From Thermoflavifilum aggregans (GTDB taxonomy: Bacteria > Bacteroidota > Bacteroidia > Chitinophagales > Chitinophagaceae): a stretch of 64,000 nucleotides of DNA. Numbering within the stretch: the stretch's first letter is position 1; each line of letters begins with the position of its first letter. Positions 9,218-18,376 of the stretch are shown here, piece after piece. The translations under genes were made by a program, and so were the position numbers. The notes under the pieces were generated by a model. It worked only from the letters and a program-made list of their open reading frames with translations. It ran no database searches and was not told the DNA's origin. The stretch covers positions 1,054,001-1,118,000 of the forward strand of contig NZ_PGFG01000001.1 of NCBI RefSeq assembly GCF_002797735.1, read 5' to 3'.

Positions 9218-10663
9218 ATGAAACGATTTCTGGACGAGGATTTCCTGTTGCACACCGAAACAGCCCGTTATCTCTATCACGAAGTAGCCAGGCGCATGCC
9301 TATCATTGATTATCACTGCCATTTACCCGTGCAGCAAATTGCAGAAGATCATCAGTTCGACAATCTCACCCAAATCTGGCTTTACGGGGACCATTACAAA
9401 TGGCGGGCTATGCGCACCCATGGGGTGGATGAAAGTTATTGCACGGGCAACCAGCCCGACGAAGCCAAGTTTAAAAAATGGGCTGAGACCGTACCTTTTA
9501 CCTTGCGAAATCCGCTTTATCACTGGACCCATCTGGAACTAAAACGTTATTTTGGAATTGATGAATTATTGAATCCATCCACGGCTCAGCGCATTTATGA
9601 GATCTGCAGCACGCTGTTGCGCACACCGGAATACCGAGTCCGCAATCTTCTCCGGAAAATGAATGTAGCCCTGATTTGTACCACCGATGATCCGGTTGAT
9701 GATCTGCGCTATCACCGGCAGCTGAAGGAAGAATTTGAAATTCCGGTATTGCCGGCCTTTCGTGCTGATAAAGCCATGCAGGTAGCCGATCCGGTTGCTT
9801 TCAATGCTTATGTGAACCGGCTGGAAGCTGCTGCTGATCAGCATATTGCAAGTTGGAATGATTTCCTATATGCCCTGCATCAGCGGCACGATTATTTTGC
9901 CCGGCACGGGTGCAATGTATCGGATCATGGGTTGGAATACATTGAAGTGGAAGAGGGATTGACACCGGGACAATTGCAGCAGATATTCAACAAAATCCGA
10001 TCGGGTCATCACCTGGAAGTAGCCGAGCAACGGGCTTTCCGGGCGGCTCTGTTGATTGAGCTGGCTCAATGGGATCATGAAAAAGGCTGGATTCAGCAAT
10101 TTCACCTGGGTGCTCTGCGCAATACCAACAGCCGGCTGATGAAAAAACTGGGCCCTGACACGGGCTGGGATTCGATCGGAGATTTTCCGCAGGCGCTTTC
10201 CCTTGCCCGCTTTTTGGATATCCTTGATCAGCAAAACCGATTGGCCAAAACCATTCTCTATAACCTGAATCCGGCCGATAATGAACTGTTTGCTACCATG
10301 GCCGGCAATTTCAACGATGGTTCTTTTCCGGGTAAAATTCAGTTTGGTGCGGCCTGGTGGTTTCTGGATCAGCTTGATGGCATGACGCGCCAGCTGAATG
10401 CCTTGTCGAATATGGGTCTGATCAGCCATTTCGTGGGTATGGTTACAGACTCCCGAAGCTTTCTTTCCTATCCTCGGCATGAATATTTCCGCCGGCTGTT
10501 GTGCGATATTTTCGGACGGGAAGTGGAAAACGGCGAATTGCCCGATGATCTGGATTGGATAGGCAAAATCATCCGGGATATCTGTTATTTCAATGCCCGG
10601 AATTATTTCAACTGGCAGCAACTTACGCCGGCATTGAGTAATGAACAGGTTGTAAGCCGTTAA
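9218..10663 (+). CDS. uxaC: Uronate (glucuronate/galacturonate) isomerase
   Basis: A 481-residue amidohydrolase-fold isomerase converting D-galacturonate to D-tagaturonate and D-glucuronate to D-fructuronate. The metal-binding IDYHCHLP motif lies near residues 30-37; NTNSRLMKKLGPDTGWDSIGD and GMVTDSRSFLSYPRHEYFRR are the strongly conserved later segments. Length matches the E. coli enzyme (about 470). It follows uxaA after 93 bp, one of the two widest gaps in the operon. That gap contains an AACCAT...ATGGTT inverted repeat of unknown meaning (9123-9146). It is the entry point to the uxaB-uxaA route and, with uxuA near 51 kb, to the glucuronate branch. Confidence 0.94.
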   Translation: MKRFLDEDFLLHTETARYLYHEVARRMPIIDYHCHLPVQQIAEDHQFDNLTQIWLYGDHYKWRAMRTHGVDESYCTGNQPDEAKFKKWAETVPFTLRNPLYHWTHLELKRYFGIDELLNPSTAQRIYEICSTLLRTPEYRVRNLLRKMNVALICTTDDPVDDLRYHRQLKEEFEIPVLPAFRADKAMQVADPVAFNAYVNRLEAAADQHIASWNDFLYALHQRHDYFARHGCNVSDHGLEYIEVEEGLTPGQLQQIFNKIRSGHHLEVAEQRAFRAALLIELAQWDHEKGWIQQFHLGALRNTNSRLMKKLGPDTGWDSIGDFPQALSLARFLDILDQQNRLAKTILYNLNPADNELFATMAGNFNDGSFPGKIQFGAAWWFLDQLDGMTRQLNALSNMGLISHFVGMVTDSRSFLSYPRHEYFRRLLCDIFGREVENGELPDDLDWIGKIIRDICYFNARNYFNWQQLTPALSNEQVVSR

Positions 10664-10753
10664 AAATGGGAATGACCGAAAATTCTAACATAAATTCGTA
10701 CTTTTCGCAATCGGTTGCAGTTACATCATCCATCATTACACAATCATCGCACG

Positions 10754-11530
10754 ATGCATCCATCTGTAGCAGCTCTATTTGATTTAACAGGTAAAACCGC
10801 ACTGGTTACAGGGTGCAACAAGGGCATAGGTCGGGCTATGGCGCTGGCGCTAGCAGGGGCCGGAGCGGATATTATCGGGGTTTCGGCATCCATGCCGCAG
10901 TATGAAGAAGAACTCCGCACGGCAATTGGCCAGCTGGGCAGGCAGTTTACTGCTTATCAGGCCGATTTTTCCGACCGGCAGCAGGTGTATGCTTTTCTGG
11001 AAAAAGTTGGCCAGCAACATGACCGCATTGATATTCTGGTAAACAATGCGGGTACCATCAGGCGGAGTCCCGCTGCCCAGCATCCGGATGCGGACTGGGA
11101 TCTGGTGATGGCCATTAACCTGGATGCTCCTTTTATCCTGGCGCGGGAAATAGGCAAGAAAATGATTGAAAGGGGGTCAGGGAAAATTATTTTTACCTGT
11201 TCCCTGCTGAGTTTTCAGGGGGGTATTCTGGTACCCGGATATGCAGCTAGCAAAGCCGGAATAGCAAGCCTACTGAAAGCCCTGGCCAACGAATGGGCTT
11301 CCAAAGGCGTCCAGGTGAATGGCATAGCACCCGGCTATATTGCCACCGATAACACAGCTCCGCTCCGGCAGGATCCTGTACGCAGCCAGGCTATTCTGGA
11401 TCGTATTCCTGCCGCACGCTGGGGAGTGCCCGAAGATCTGGCAGGAGCAACCATTTTCCTCGCATCCCGGGCATCAGATTACGTGAATGGTACCATCGTA
11501 GTCGTTGATGGCGGATGGTTAGCCAGATAA
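10754..11530 (+). CDS. kduD: 2-keto-3-deoxygluconate / 2-deoxy-D-gluconate 3-dehydrogenase
   Basis: A 258-residue short-chain dehydrogenase that reduces 2,5-diketo-3-deoxygluconate (DKII) to KDG. The nucleotide-binding GCNKGIGRA motif (about 21-29), VNNAG, the catalytic YAASKAG and the terminal VNGTIVVVDGGWLAR are all present. The start used (MHPSVAALFDLTGKTAL) matches the usual KduD N-terminus; the frame continues 39 bp upstream. It follows uxaC by 90 bp, a gap containing TACTTTTC, one base off the -7 promoter box, so an internal promoter is possible. Pairing with kduI immediately downstream identifies the function beyond generic SDR. Confidence 0.9.
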   Translation: MHPSVAALFDLTGKTALVTGCNKGIGRAMALALAGAGADIIGVSASMPQYEEELRTAIGQLGRQFTAYQADFSDRQQVYAFLEKVGQQHDRIDILVNNAGTIRRSPAAQHPDADWDLVMAINLDAPFILAREIGKKMIERGSGKIIFTCSLLSFQGGILVPGYAASKAGIASLLKALANEWASKGVQVNGIAPGYIATDNTAPLRQDPVRSQAILDRIPAARWGVPEDLAGATIFLASRASDYVNGTIVVVDGGWLAR

Positions 11531-11552
11531 GTCATAACAAAATTTTACAATT

Positions 11553-12383
11553 ATGGAAATCAGATTCTCACATAGTCCGGAAGAAACCCTGCGCATGTCA
11601 ACCCAGGAATTGCGCAGGCATTTTCTGGTTCAGCATCTGATGCAGGATGATGTGGTACGATTGGTGTATGCGCATGATGATCGCCTTATCATCGGAGGTG
11701 CACGACCGCTTACCAATCCGCTTCACCTGCCCAATCACCCGGAATTAAAAGCCGACTATTTTCTGGAGCGCCGGGAGCTGGGAGTCATCAATGTGGGCGG
11801 ACGGGGAACGGTACATGCCGATGGGCAGACGTTTGAACTGGAAAAATTGGATGCAGTGTATCTGGGAAAAGGTACCCGCGAAGTGAGCTTTGCTGCCGTT
11901 TCGCCTCACGATCCGCCTGTGTTTTTCCTGCTGTCGGCACCTGCGCATGCTTCCTATCCCAACCAGGTAATGAAAAAGCAGGATGCAGCACCCATGCAGG
12001 CAGGGGATGATAAAAATGCGAATAAAAGAACCATTTACAAATACATTCATCTGGATGGAATCCGCAGCTGTCAGCTTGTGATGGGACTCACGATGCTGGA
12101 ACCGGGCAGCGTGTGGAATTCCGTGCCACCGCATACCCATACACGCCGCACAGAAGTATATTTTTACTTTGATGTGCCAGCAGCCCAGCGTGTGTTCCAT
12201 TTTATGGGGCAACCCCAGGAAACCCGGCATCTGGTCATGGCCAATCATGAAGCCGTTATCTCGCCTCCCTGGTCGGTTCATTTCGGATGCGGTACCAGTC
12301 ATTACGGATTTATCTGGGGAATGGCAGGTGAAAACCAGGTGTACAATGATATGGATGTAGTGGAAGTAAAATCTGTTTTGTAA
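11553..12383 (+). CDS. kduI: 5-keto-4-deoxyuronate isomerase (4-deoxy-L-threo-5-hexosulose-uronate ketol-isomerase)
   Basis: A 276-residue cupin-type isomerase converting 5-keto-4-deoxyuronate (DKI), the rearranged product of unsaturated uronates released by GH105 or lyases, into DKII. The zinc-site segment VPPHTHTRRTEVYFYF (about 190-205) and the SPPWSVHFGCGT stretch near the C-terminus are typical. Length equals the E. coli enzyme (278). It sits 22 bp after kduD and 44 bp before kdgK, so the two Kdu steps are stoichiometrically linked to KDG phosphorylation. Confidence 0.94.
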   Translation: MEIRFSHSPEETLRMSTQELRRHFLVQHLMQDDVVRLVYAHDDRLIIGGARPLTNPLHLPNHPELKADYFLERRELGVINVGGRGTVHADGQTFELEKLDAVYLGKGTREVSFAAVSPHDPPVFFLLSAPAHASYPNQVMKKQDAAPMQAGDDKNANKRTIYKYIHLDGIRSCQLVMGLTMLEPGSVWNSVPPHTHTRRTEVYFYFDVPAAQRVFHFMGQPQETRHLVMANHEAVISPPWSVHFGCGTSHYGFIWGMAGENQVYNDMDVVEVKSVL

Positions 12384-12427
12384 GTCAAACCATCAAAATT
12401 GTATTGGATTTAAAAAAACGAAGCTAT

Positions 12428-13453
12428 ATGTCAAAAAAAGTTGTCACGTTTGGAGAAATCATGCTGCGGCTTTCCACTCCCGGCTATCAGCGTTTTGTGC
12501 AGGCTGAACGGTTTGACGTCACCTATGGCGGAGGGGAAGCCAATGTAGCTGTAGCGCTTTGCAATTATGGTTTGCAAGGAACCTTTGTGACCAAGGTGCC
12601 CAATAATCCCATTGGACAGGCGGCCATCAATCACTTGCGGCGGTATGGAGTGGATACGCAATACATAGCGCGCGGAGGAGAAAGGCTGGGCATTTATTTT
12701 TTGGAAACAGGAGCTTCCATGCGTGCCTCGCAGGTGATCTACGATCGCGCTCATGCTGCCATTGCCGAAGCCGGACCGGAAGATTTTGATTTTGACCGGA
12801 TTCTCGATGGAGCCGTTTGGTTTCACACCACAGGCATTACGCCGGCATTGAGCGACAAAGCAGCTGCGTTAACCGAACAGGCACTGAAAACAGCCCGGGC
12901 CAAGGGTATCACAACCAGCATTGACCTGAATTACAGGAAAAAATTATGGAGCAAAGAAAAAGCCCGGGAAGTGATGACCCGGCTCTGCCAGTATGTGGAT
13001 GTGTGCATTGGCAATGAAGAAGATGCAGAAGCTACACTGGGTTTCAAGGCAAAAGGAACCGATGTTACCAAAGGCGAGCTGAATCTGGAAGGATACCAGG
13101 ATGTATTTCGCCAGATGCGGGAAAAGTTTGGTTTCAAATACATTGCTACCTCCCTGCGGGAAAGCTATAGTGCCAGCGATAATGGCTGGAGCGCCTTGTT
13201 ATACGACGGAAATGAATTTTACCACACCAGAAAATATGAAGTCCGCATCGTAGATCGTGTGGGCAGTGGCGATAGCTTTGCCAGCGGATTTATTTACGGG
13301 CTAATTACGGGCATGGATATGCGGCAGGCTGCCGAGTTTGGGGTAGCAGCATCGGCCCTAAAGCACACTATTCCCGGCGATATGAATCATGCTACGCTGG
13401 AAGAAGTTTTGCAGCTTATGAAAGGCGATGCCAGCGGAAGAGTTCAGAGATGA
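12428..13453 (+). CDS. kdgK: 2-keto-3-deoxygluconate kinase (PfkB family)
   Basis: A 341-residue ribokinase-family kinase phosphorylating KDG at O6 to KDPG. It shows the substrate-side GGGEANVAVAL motif (about 37-47) and the C-terminal DRVGSGDSFASGFIYGL motif (about 277-293) with the catalytic Asp and anion hole. The ATG used gives MSKKVVTFGEIMLRLS, the normal N-terminus; an upstream frame of eight codons has no support. Sugar specificity is inferred from the operon, where it sits between the KDG-forming enzymes and the KDPG aldolase. Confidence 0.9.
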   Translation: MSKKVVTFGEIMLRLSTPGYQRFVQAERFDVTYGGGEANVAVALCNYGLQGTFVTKVPNNPIGQAAINHLRRYGVDTQYIARGGERLGIYFLETGASMRASQVIYDRAHAAIAEAGPEDFDFDRILDGAVWFHTTGITPALSDKAAALTEQALKTARAKGITTSIDLNYRKKLWSKEKAREVMTRLCQYVDVCIGNEEDAEATLGFKAKGTDVTKGELNLEGYQDVFRQMREKFGFKYIATSLRESYSASDNGWSALLYDGNEFYHTRKYEVRIVDRVGSGDSFASGFIYGLITGMDMRQAAEFGVAASALKHTIPGDMNHATLEEVLQLMKGDASGRVQR

Positions 13454-13484
13454 TGGTTTCAAAAGTTTAAAATCACATTGGAAA

Positions 13485-14156
13485 ATGGCCAACAGACAAC
13501 AGATCACAGAGCATATTCTTCGGCAGGGTATTTTACCCCTGTATTTTCATGCAGACGAGGCTGTCAGCACGGAGGTGCTTCGGGCTATCTACCGGGCCGG
13601 CATCCGGGCGGTGGAATATACCAACCGCGGAGAGACCGCTTTCCGGAACTTTCGTACACTGATCACCATTCGCAACCAGGAAATGCCCGATATGTGGTTG
13701 GGCGTGGGCACCATTAAACAGCTGAAAGAAGCCGAGCAATATGTGGCAGCAGGAGCCGATTTTTTGGTGAGCCCTGGTTATCTGCCTGAGGTGGCTGGTT
13801 TTGCTATCGGGCATGATTTGCTTTATGCGCCCGGATGCATGACACCTACAGAAATCATGGCTGCTGAAAACCAGGGATTGCAGCTGATTAAGCTGTTTCC
13901 CGGCAGTCTGTTGGGTCCGGAATTCGTCAGCAGCATCCGCGATATTTTCCCGAAGCTGTGGTTTATGCCTACCGGTGGCGTGGATACCACCAAGGAAAAT
14001 CTGGAACGCTGGTTCAAGGCAGGGGTCAGTGCCGTGGGCATGGGCAGTAAACTCATCAGCAAAAAACTGATGGAACAGCGCGATTACGCTACCATCGAAA
14101 AGCTTACCCGGGAAGTATTGCAAACCATTCACGATATCAAAAACCAACAATCATGA
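13485..14156 (+). CDS. kdgA: 2-dehydro-3-deoxyphosphogluconate (KDPG) aldolase
   Basis: A 223-residue class I aldolase splitting KDPG into pyruvate and glyceraldehyde-3-phosphate, the end of the pathway. The conserved Glu lies in VEYTNRG (about 45-51), the Schiff-base Lys in QLIKLFPGSLLGPEF, and the phosphate-binding FMPTGGV follows. The start MANRQQITEHIL is chosen because it matches family N-termini; the frame extends 57 bp into kdgK. The stop overlaps the transporter start by ATGA, implying translational coupling. Often called eda in other genomes; a related 4-hydroxy-2-oxoglutarate activity is possible. Confidence 0.9.
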   Translation: MANRQQITEHILRQGILPLYFHADEAVSTEVLRAIYRAGIRAVEYTNRGETAFRNFRTLITIRNQEMPDMWLGVGTIKQLKEAEQYVAAGADFLVSPGYLPEVAGFAIGHDLLYAPGCMTPTEIMAAENQGLQLIKLFPGSLLGPEFVSSIRDIFPKLWFMPTGGVDTTKENLERWFKAGVSAVGMGSKLISKKLMEQRDYATIEKLTREVLQTIHDIKNQQS

Positions 14157-15505
14157 GTCTGGAACCACGGGTGGCCGATACGCTTGCGGAGAAAGTACGT
14201 CCTTTTCGCTGGCGTATCCTGGCCCTGCTCTTTATTGCCACTACCATCAACTACATGGACCGCAGCATCATCGGTGTATTGGGGCCTACTTTGCGCGATT
14301 ATATTTTTCACTGGAGCAATACGCAGTACAGTTATATCAATATCTCTTTCATGATTGCCTATGCCGTAGGTATGCTGATCATGGGAGGTATTATTGATCG
14401 GGTAGGTACAAGAGCCGGATATGCCATATCTATTGGCATCTGGAGCTTTTTCAGCCTGATGCATGCCTTTGTCAACCGCACCATGGGCTGGATTGGCTTT
14501 GCTGTGGCGCGTTTTGGACTGGGTATTGGCGAGTCGGGTAATTTTCCGGCCTGTATCAAAACTGTAGCTGAATGGTTTCCAAAAAAGGAGCGGGCATTGG
14601 CCACAGGCATTTTCAATGCAGGCAGCAATGTGGGGGCGGTACTGGCTCCATTGGTCATTCCCCTGATCGTAAGCAACACGGGCAGGCACTGGCAATATGC
14701 CTTTTGTGTGACTTTCGTTTTCAGTATGATTTGGGTTATCATTTGGCTTACCACCTATCGCAAACCTGAAAAGCACCGCAAGGTATCCAAACAGGAACTG
14801 TCCTACATTTTAAGCGATTCAGAGGCGGAAAGTGACGAGCGCATTTCCTGGTGGCGGGTATTGCCGCTCAGGGAAACCTGGGCATTTGCCGTAGCCAAGC
14901 TGCCTGATGCCGTTTGGTGGTTTTATCTGTTCTGGGGAGGTTTTTTCTTGAATCATCAGTTTGGATTGGAACTCAAAGGATTGGCTTTGCCACTGATCAT
15001 CATTTACCTAATGGCCGATCTGGGAAGCATTTTCGGAGGATGGCTTTCTTCCTTTTTTATCAAGAAAAAGCACTGGCCCATCAATCGTGCACGCAAAACT
15101 GCCATGCTTATCTGCGGGATTATTATCCTGCCGGTGGTGTTTGCCACCCAAACGCACAACGAATGGCTGGCTGTATTCCTGATTGGACTCGCCGCTGGTG
15201 GGCATCAGGCATGGTCGGCCAATGCGTTTACACTGGCATCGGATGTATTTCCCAAGAAAGCAACGGCTTCTGTGGTGGGTATTGGTGGCATGATAGGTGC
15301 GCTAGCCAGTGTGGCGGCCAATTTCGGATTGGGACATGTGCTGGATCAGAGTGAAAAAAGCGGGTATTTTGTGGCCTTCTTAGTTGCCGGCAGTTTATAT
15401 CTGGTGGCCTTGTTTTTCATTCATCTCATCATGCCTCATATGACACCTCGCGATGAGCAGCTGCAGTATGTTTCATCGGCCAAAACCGAAAAGACTGATT
15501 CGTAG
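14153..15505 (+). CDS. exuT: MFS hexuronate transporter (ExuT-type, anion:cation symporter family)
   Basis: A 450-residue major facilitator with about 12 hydrophobic segments. The N-terminus has RWRILALLFIATTINYMDRS, the signature of the ExuT/GudP group, and the next loop carries GGIIDRVGTRAGY. It likely imports galacturonate, glucuronate or unsaturated uronates across the inner membrane by proton symport. It is the last gene of the operon, overlapping kdgA by 4 bases. As GH28 and GH105 both carry export signals, this transporter would supply their monomeric products to the cytoplasmic uxa and kdu enzymes. Substrate is inferred from context. Confidence 0.86.
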   Translation: MSLEPRVADTLAEKVRPFRWRILALLFIATTINYMDRSIIGVLGPTLRDYIFHWSNTQYSYINISFMIAYAVGMLIMGGIIDRVGTRAGYAISIGIWSFFSLMHAFVNRTMGWIGFAVARFGLGIGESGNFPACIKTVAEWFPKKERALATGIFNAGSNVGAVLAPLVIPLIVSNTGRHWQYAFCVTFVFSMIWVIIWLTTYRKPEKHRKVSKQELSYILSDSEAESDERISWWRVLPLRETWAFAVAKLPDAVWWFYLFWGGFFLNHQFGLELKGLALPLIIIYLMADLGSIFGGWLSSFFIKKKHWPINRARKTAMLICGIIILPVVFATQTHNEWLAVFLIGLAAGGHQAWSANAFTLASDVFPKKATASVVGIGGMIGALASVAANFGLGHVLDQSEKSGYFVAFLVAGSLYLVALFFIHLIMPHMTPRDEQLQYVSSAKTEKTDS

Positions 15506-15529
15506 GTTATTTTCCGAAAACGGCGTCCT

Positions 15530-16114
15530 TCAGCTGATTTTTTCTACCCGGCCTTCCTGCAGCCTGTAGCGGATTCCGCTTTCTGGGCAAACGGCCCATC
15601 CTTTTGCATCAAACTGAAGGCGATGACCATAGGAGCTTACCCAGCCTGCCTGCCGCGCCGGACAGCCCACCATCAGTGCATAGGCCGGCACGTTGTGCGT
15701 TACGACAGCTCCGGCACCAATAAATGCATAGCTCCCAATTTCAAGGCCGCAAATAATAGTTGCATTCGCCCCGATGGTAGCCCCTTTTCGTACGATGGTG
15801 GTCTGATATTGATCCTTGCGGCTGATTTCGCTGCGAGGATTGCGTACATTGGTGAATACACACGAAGGCCCAAGAAACACATCATCTTCAATGATCACAC
15901 CGGTGTAAAGCGATACATTGTTCTGGATTTTTACCCCATTACCCACAATTACACCCGAAGCAATAAAAACGTTCTGGCCAATATGGCATGAGCTGCCGAT
16001 GTGGGCACCCGCCATAAGGTGCGAAAAATGCCAGATTCTGGTGCCTTCACCAATGACGCAGCCCTTATCCACAACAGCGGTTGGGTGGATCATGATATCA
16101 AGAGAATCATGCAT
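15530..16114 (-). CDS. Left-handed beta-helix N-acetyltransferase (WbpD/WlbB-like)
   Basis: A 194-residue hexapeptide-repeat acyltransferase. Repeats of the form I-G-x-x-x-x ([53 protein letters not shown]) cover residues about 15-150. The motif [16 protein letters not shown] and the closing [14 protein letters not shown] are typical of UDP-2-acetamido-3-amino-2,3-dideoxyglucuronate N-acetyltransferases, which act in surface polysaccharide synthesis. Partner genes (wbpA, wbpB, wbpE) are absent here, so it is an orphan. It faces the pectin operon with a 24-bp gap. Internal start M8 (MIHPTAVVD) is an alternative and is closer to family N-termini. Confidence 0.8.
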   Translation of the reverse strand: MHDSLDIMIHPTAVVDKGCVIGEGTRIWHFSHLMAGAHIGSSCHIGQNVFIASGVIVGNGVKIQNNVSLYTGVIIEDDVFLGPSCVFTNVRNPRSEISRKDQYQTTIVRKGATIGANATIICGLEIGSYAFIGAGAVVTHNVPAYALMVGCPARQAGWVSSYGHRLQFDAKGWAVCPESGIRYRLQEGRVEKIS

Positions 16115-16204
16115 AACAGGATCTATCTCTGATGCAAAAATCTATCAAAACCAACGGAAAAACCACTGCAAAACAGGTGCAAATCCCCGGAAAATGGATT
16201 CTGA

Positions 16205-16236
16205 TTTGCTTTGAGTGATGCAGATCATTACCTTTG
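16205..16236 (+). promoter_or_regulatory. Bacteroidota-type promoter for pyrB
   Basis: TTTG at 16205-16208, 20 bases, then TACCTTTG at 16229-16236, matching the -33/-7 consensus (TTTG, N17-23, TAnnTTTG). The pyrB ATG at 16244 follows after 7 bases, so the leader would be only a few bases or absent. Confidence 0.6.
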
Positions 16237-16243
16237 CTACCCG

Positions 16244-17179
16244 ATGTCTCTCTCGGTCAAACACCTGCTGGGCATTCGCGATCTTACTGCTGAAGATATT
16301 GAAATTATTTTTCAAACTGCCGATCAGTTTAAAGAAGTATTGAACCGGCCTATCAAAAAAGTGCCCACCCTGCGCGATACTACGGTGGTGAATTTATTTT
16401 TTGAGAATTCAACCCGCACACGGATTTCCTTTGAGCTGGCCGAGAAAAGGCTTTCTGCCGATGTGGTGAATTTTTCGGCAGGTGTATCTTCGGTAAAAAA
16501 GGGGGAAACGCTGATTGATACCGTGCACAATATTCTGGCCATGAAGGTTGATATGGTCGTGATGCGGCATTCGGCCAGTGGTGCGCCCCACTTTCTGGCA
16601 CGACATATCCCGGCCAGCGTGATCAATGCCGGCGATGGCATCAATGAACATCCCACGCAGGCCTTGCTCGATGCCTATTCCATCCGCGAAAGGTTGGGGG
16701 AGGTGAAAGGCGTGCGGGTGGCTATCATCGGTGATATCATGCACTCGCGGGTAGCCTTGTCCAACATCTACTGCCTGAAAAAATTAGGTGCAGAAGTAAT
16801 GGTGGCCGGCCCGCCCACGCTGATTCCGAAATACATAGAGGAAGCCCTGGACGTAAGGGTTTGTTATCATGTTAAAGATGCATTGGCCTGGTGTGATGTA
16901 GCTAATGTGCTGCGGATACAGCTGGAACGGCAAAATCGCCCGCTTTTTTCCTCGCTGCGCGAATACAATTTGTATTATGGCATCAAACGCAGCTGGATCG
17001 ATGCGCTTCAGAAACCTATCGTAATCATGCATCCCGGGCCTATCAACCGGGGAGTAGAACTGGATTCGGAAGTGGCAGACTCACCTCAATCCATCATCCT
17101 GCAGCAGGTTGAAAACGGCGTGGCTATCCGGATGGCCGTCTTGTATTTATTGGCCGGCAAAAAGGAAAGTTTCAGTTAG
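16244..17179 (+). CDS. pyrB: Aspartate carbamoyltransferase catalytic subunit
   Basis: A 311-residue enzyme making N-carbamoyl-L-aspartate in pyrimidine synthesis. The carbamoyl-phosphate loop FFENSTRTRISFELAEKR (about 53-70) and HPTQALLDAYSI (about 137-148) are diagnostic; MHPGPINRGVELDSEVAD follows near the C-terminus. The ATG at 16244 (MSLSVKHLLGIRDL) is preferred over one 33 bp upstream because the -7 promoter box lies between them. No pyrI regulatory subunit gene adjoins it. Its stop is one base from the stop of the convergent DUF6089 gene. Confidence 0.95.
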   Translation: MSLSVKHLLGIRDLTAEDIEIIFQTADQFKEVLNRPIKKVPTLRDTTVVNLFFENSTRTRISFELAEKRLSADVVNFSAGVSSVKKGETLIDTVHNILAMKVDMVVMRHSASGAPHFLARHIPASVINAGDGINEHPTQALLDAYSIRERLGEVKGVRVAIIGDIMHSRVALSNIYCLKKLGAEVMVAGPPTLIPKYIEEALDVRVCYHVKDALAWCDVANVLRIQLERQNRPLFSSLREYNLYYGIKRSWIDALQKPIVIMHPGPINRGVELDSEVADSPQSIILQQVENGVAIRMAVLYLLAGKKESFS

Positions 17180-17180
17180 G

Positions 17181-18131
17181 TTATTTCATAGGAGGACATG
17201 GAATTCCGCTACCGCCGATTTCTTCGCGCATGTTTCGCATGTTTTTGAATTTTCGGGGCAGTGTGATGCTGAGGGTGATAGCAGAATAGTAATACCAGTC
17301 CTTATATCTGCTGCTGCCGCGAATGGTGCCATCCGGAGGATAGGGATCGGATTGATGGCCTGGAAGCCGGTTGGTGCGGAAAGCCATCCTGACGGCCAAC
17401 GGACCCTTCGCATTTTGCAGAGTGGTTTTATCCACATAGGTTTTGCTGACATCATCCAGATAGTCGGTAAACGTTTTCCGAAGGCCCACTTCCAAGCCCA
17501 GCCTTACCCGTGGCGAAATTGCCCAAAGCATCCCTCCACCAAACGGAATGGCCGGTTGGATAAGTGAATAAGGCTTGCGATCAGGGTAGGCAGCAAGCCC
17601 TTCTCCTTCGGTACTCAAAGGACGCAATGCCACGCGCTGACCATTGGTATCGAGTGCCGTGGGATTGAAATGAAACAGTGCAAGACCTACAAATACATAA
17701 GGCGTAAAGGCTTTTTCATGCAGATCCCATAATTGATAACGAATGTTGGCCTGCAGTTCCAGGATATGCGATTGAAAGCTGAGGTTTCGGAGGATAGTCG
17801 TGCTATCTTTTCCATACCGATCGTCGCCTGAAATCGTAGCATAGGAAAACATACCCCGCACGGCAAGATGGGAGCCAAGTTCCTGATCGTAAAAAATACC
17901 GATGGCTGGATGAGACTCTAGGAATGTGTATCGCCGGTATTGCAGATCTCCGGTATAATTGCTGGCTCCTGCCAATATCCCTATACTTCTGTCCTGTGCA
18001 AATGCAGGAATGTGTTGGATGATGCACCAGCATATGCCAAAAAAGGATAGCTGCCAAAACTTGCCGGAAAACATAAGCAAGAGGTTTCTGGATATAAACG
18101 TCACTTTATTGTTATTTCTTGTTTTATGCAA
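17181..18131 (-). CDS. DUF6089-type outer-membrane beta-barrel protein
   Basis: A 316-residue protein whose first ~46 residues include a hydrophobic segment ending in IPAFAQ, a signal-peptide end. The mature part starts SIGILAGASNYTGDLQ, the opening strand of DUF6089/porin-family proteins of Bacteroidota, and alternates amphipathic strands (YTPYVFVGLALFHFN, SPRVRLGLEVGLRKTFTDYLDDVS). The function in outer-membrane biology is not established. The far N-terminus is longer than a usual signal peptide; internal start M20 at 18074 would shorten it. It is divergent from the RND efflux operon and shares a 245-bp intergenic region containing an inverted repeat. Confidence 0.7.
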   Translation of the reverse strand: MHKTRNNNKVTFISRNLLLMFSGKFWQLSFFGICWCIIQHIPAFAQDRSIGILAGASNYTGDLQYRRYTFLESHPAIGIFYDQELGSHLAVRGMFSYATISGDDRYGKDSTTILRNLSFQSHILELQANIRYQLWDLHEKAFTPYVFVGLALFHFNPTALDTNGQRVALRPLSTEGEGLAAYPDRKPYSLIQPAIPFGGGMLWAISPRVRLGLEVGLRKTFTDYLDDVSKTYVDKTTLQNAKGPLAVRMAFRTNRLPGHQSDPYPPDGTIRGSSRYKDWYYYSAITLSITLPRKFKNMRNMREEIGGSGIPCPPMK

Positions 18132-18159
18132 TCAAAAATTTTGTATGCATAACAACCAC

Positions 18160-18210
18160 TGATCAAGAATTTTTGATCATCCTTTTTGAACAGCCTAAAT
18201 TTGTTGATCA
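18160..18210. promoter_or_regulatory. TGATCAA inverted repeat with extra half-site, candidate operator
   Basis: TGATCAA (18160-18166), six bases, TTGATCA (18173-18179) form a perfect 7-bp dyad, and a third TTGATCA lies at 18204-18210. The group sits between the divergent DUF6089 gene and the RND efflux operon, where a dimeric repressor of TetR or similar type could control one or both. No regulator gene adjoins. This is inference from symmetry and position. Confidence 0.35.
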
Positions 18211-18376
18211 TTTTTGACTGCTCCTTTCGGTTCATGGGCAATTCCCTTTGTGCCGTGCAATGAGCCGGATCAGCAGCCTATGAACAGTTCAGATATATAC
18301 TGTTACAGGCATTACCAAATGAACATGACAGGTTTTTCCGCAACCAGGCACTCCGATGTTGTTAAAAAGCATACGC

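Noticed and set aside
9866-10621. 251-codon frame antisense to uxaC
   Set aside because: Shadow frame; uxaC is complete and conserved over the same stretch.
18126-18150. ATGCA/TGCAT palindrome next to the DUF6089 start
   Set aside because: Short arms with a 15-base gap, likely chance in AT-rich DNA; the TGATCAA dyad is stronger.
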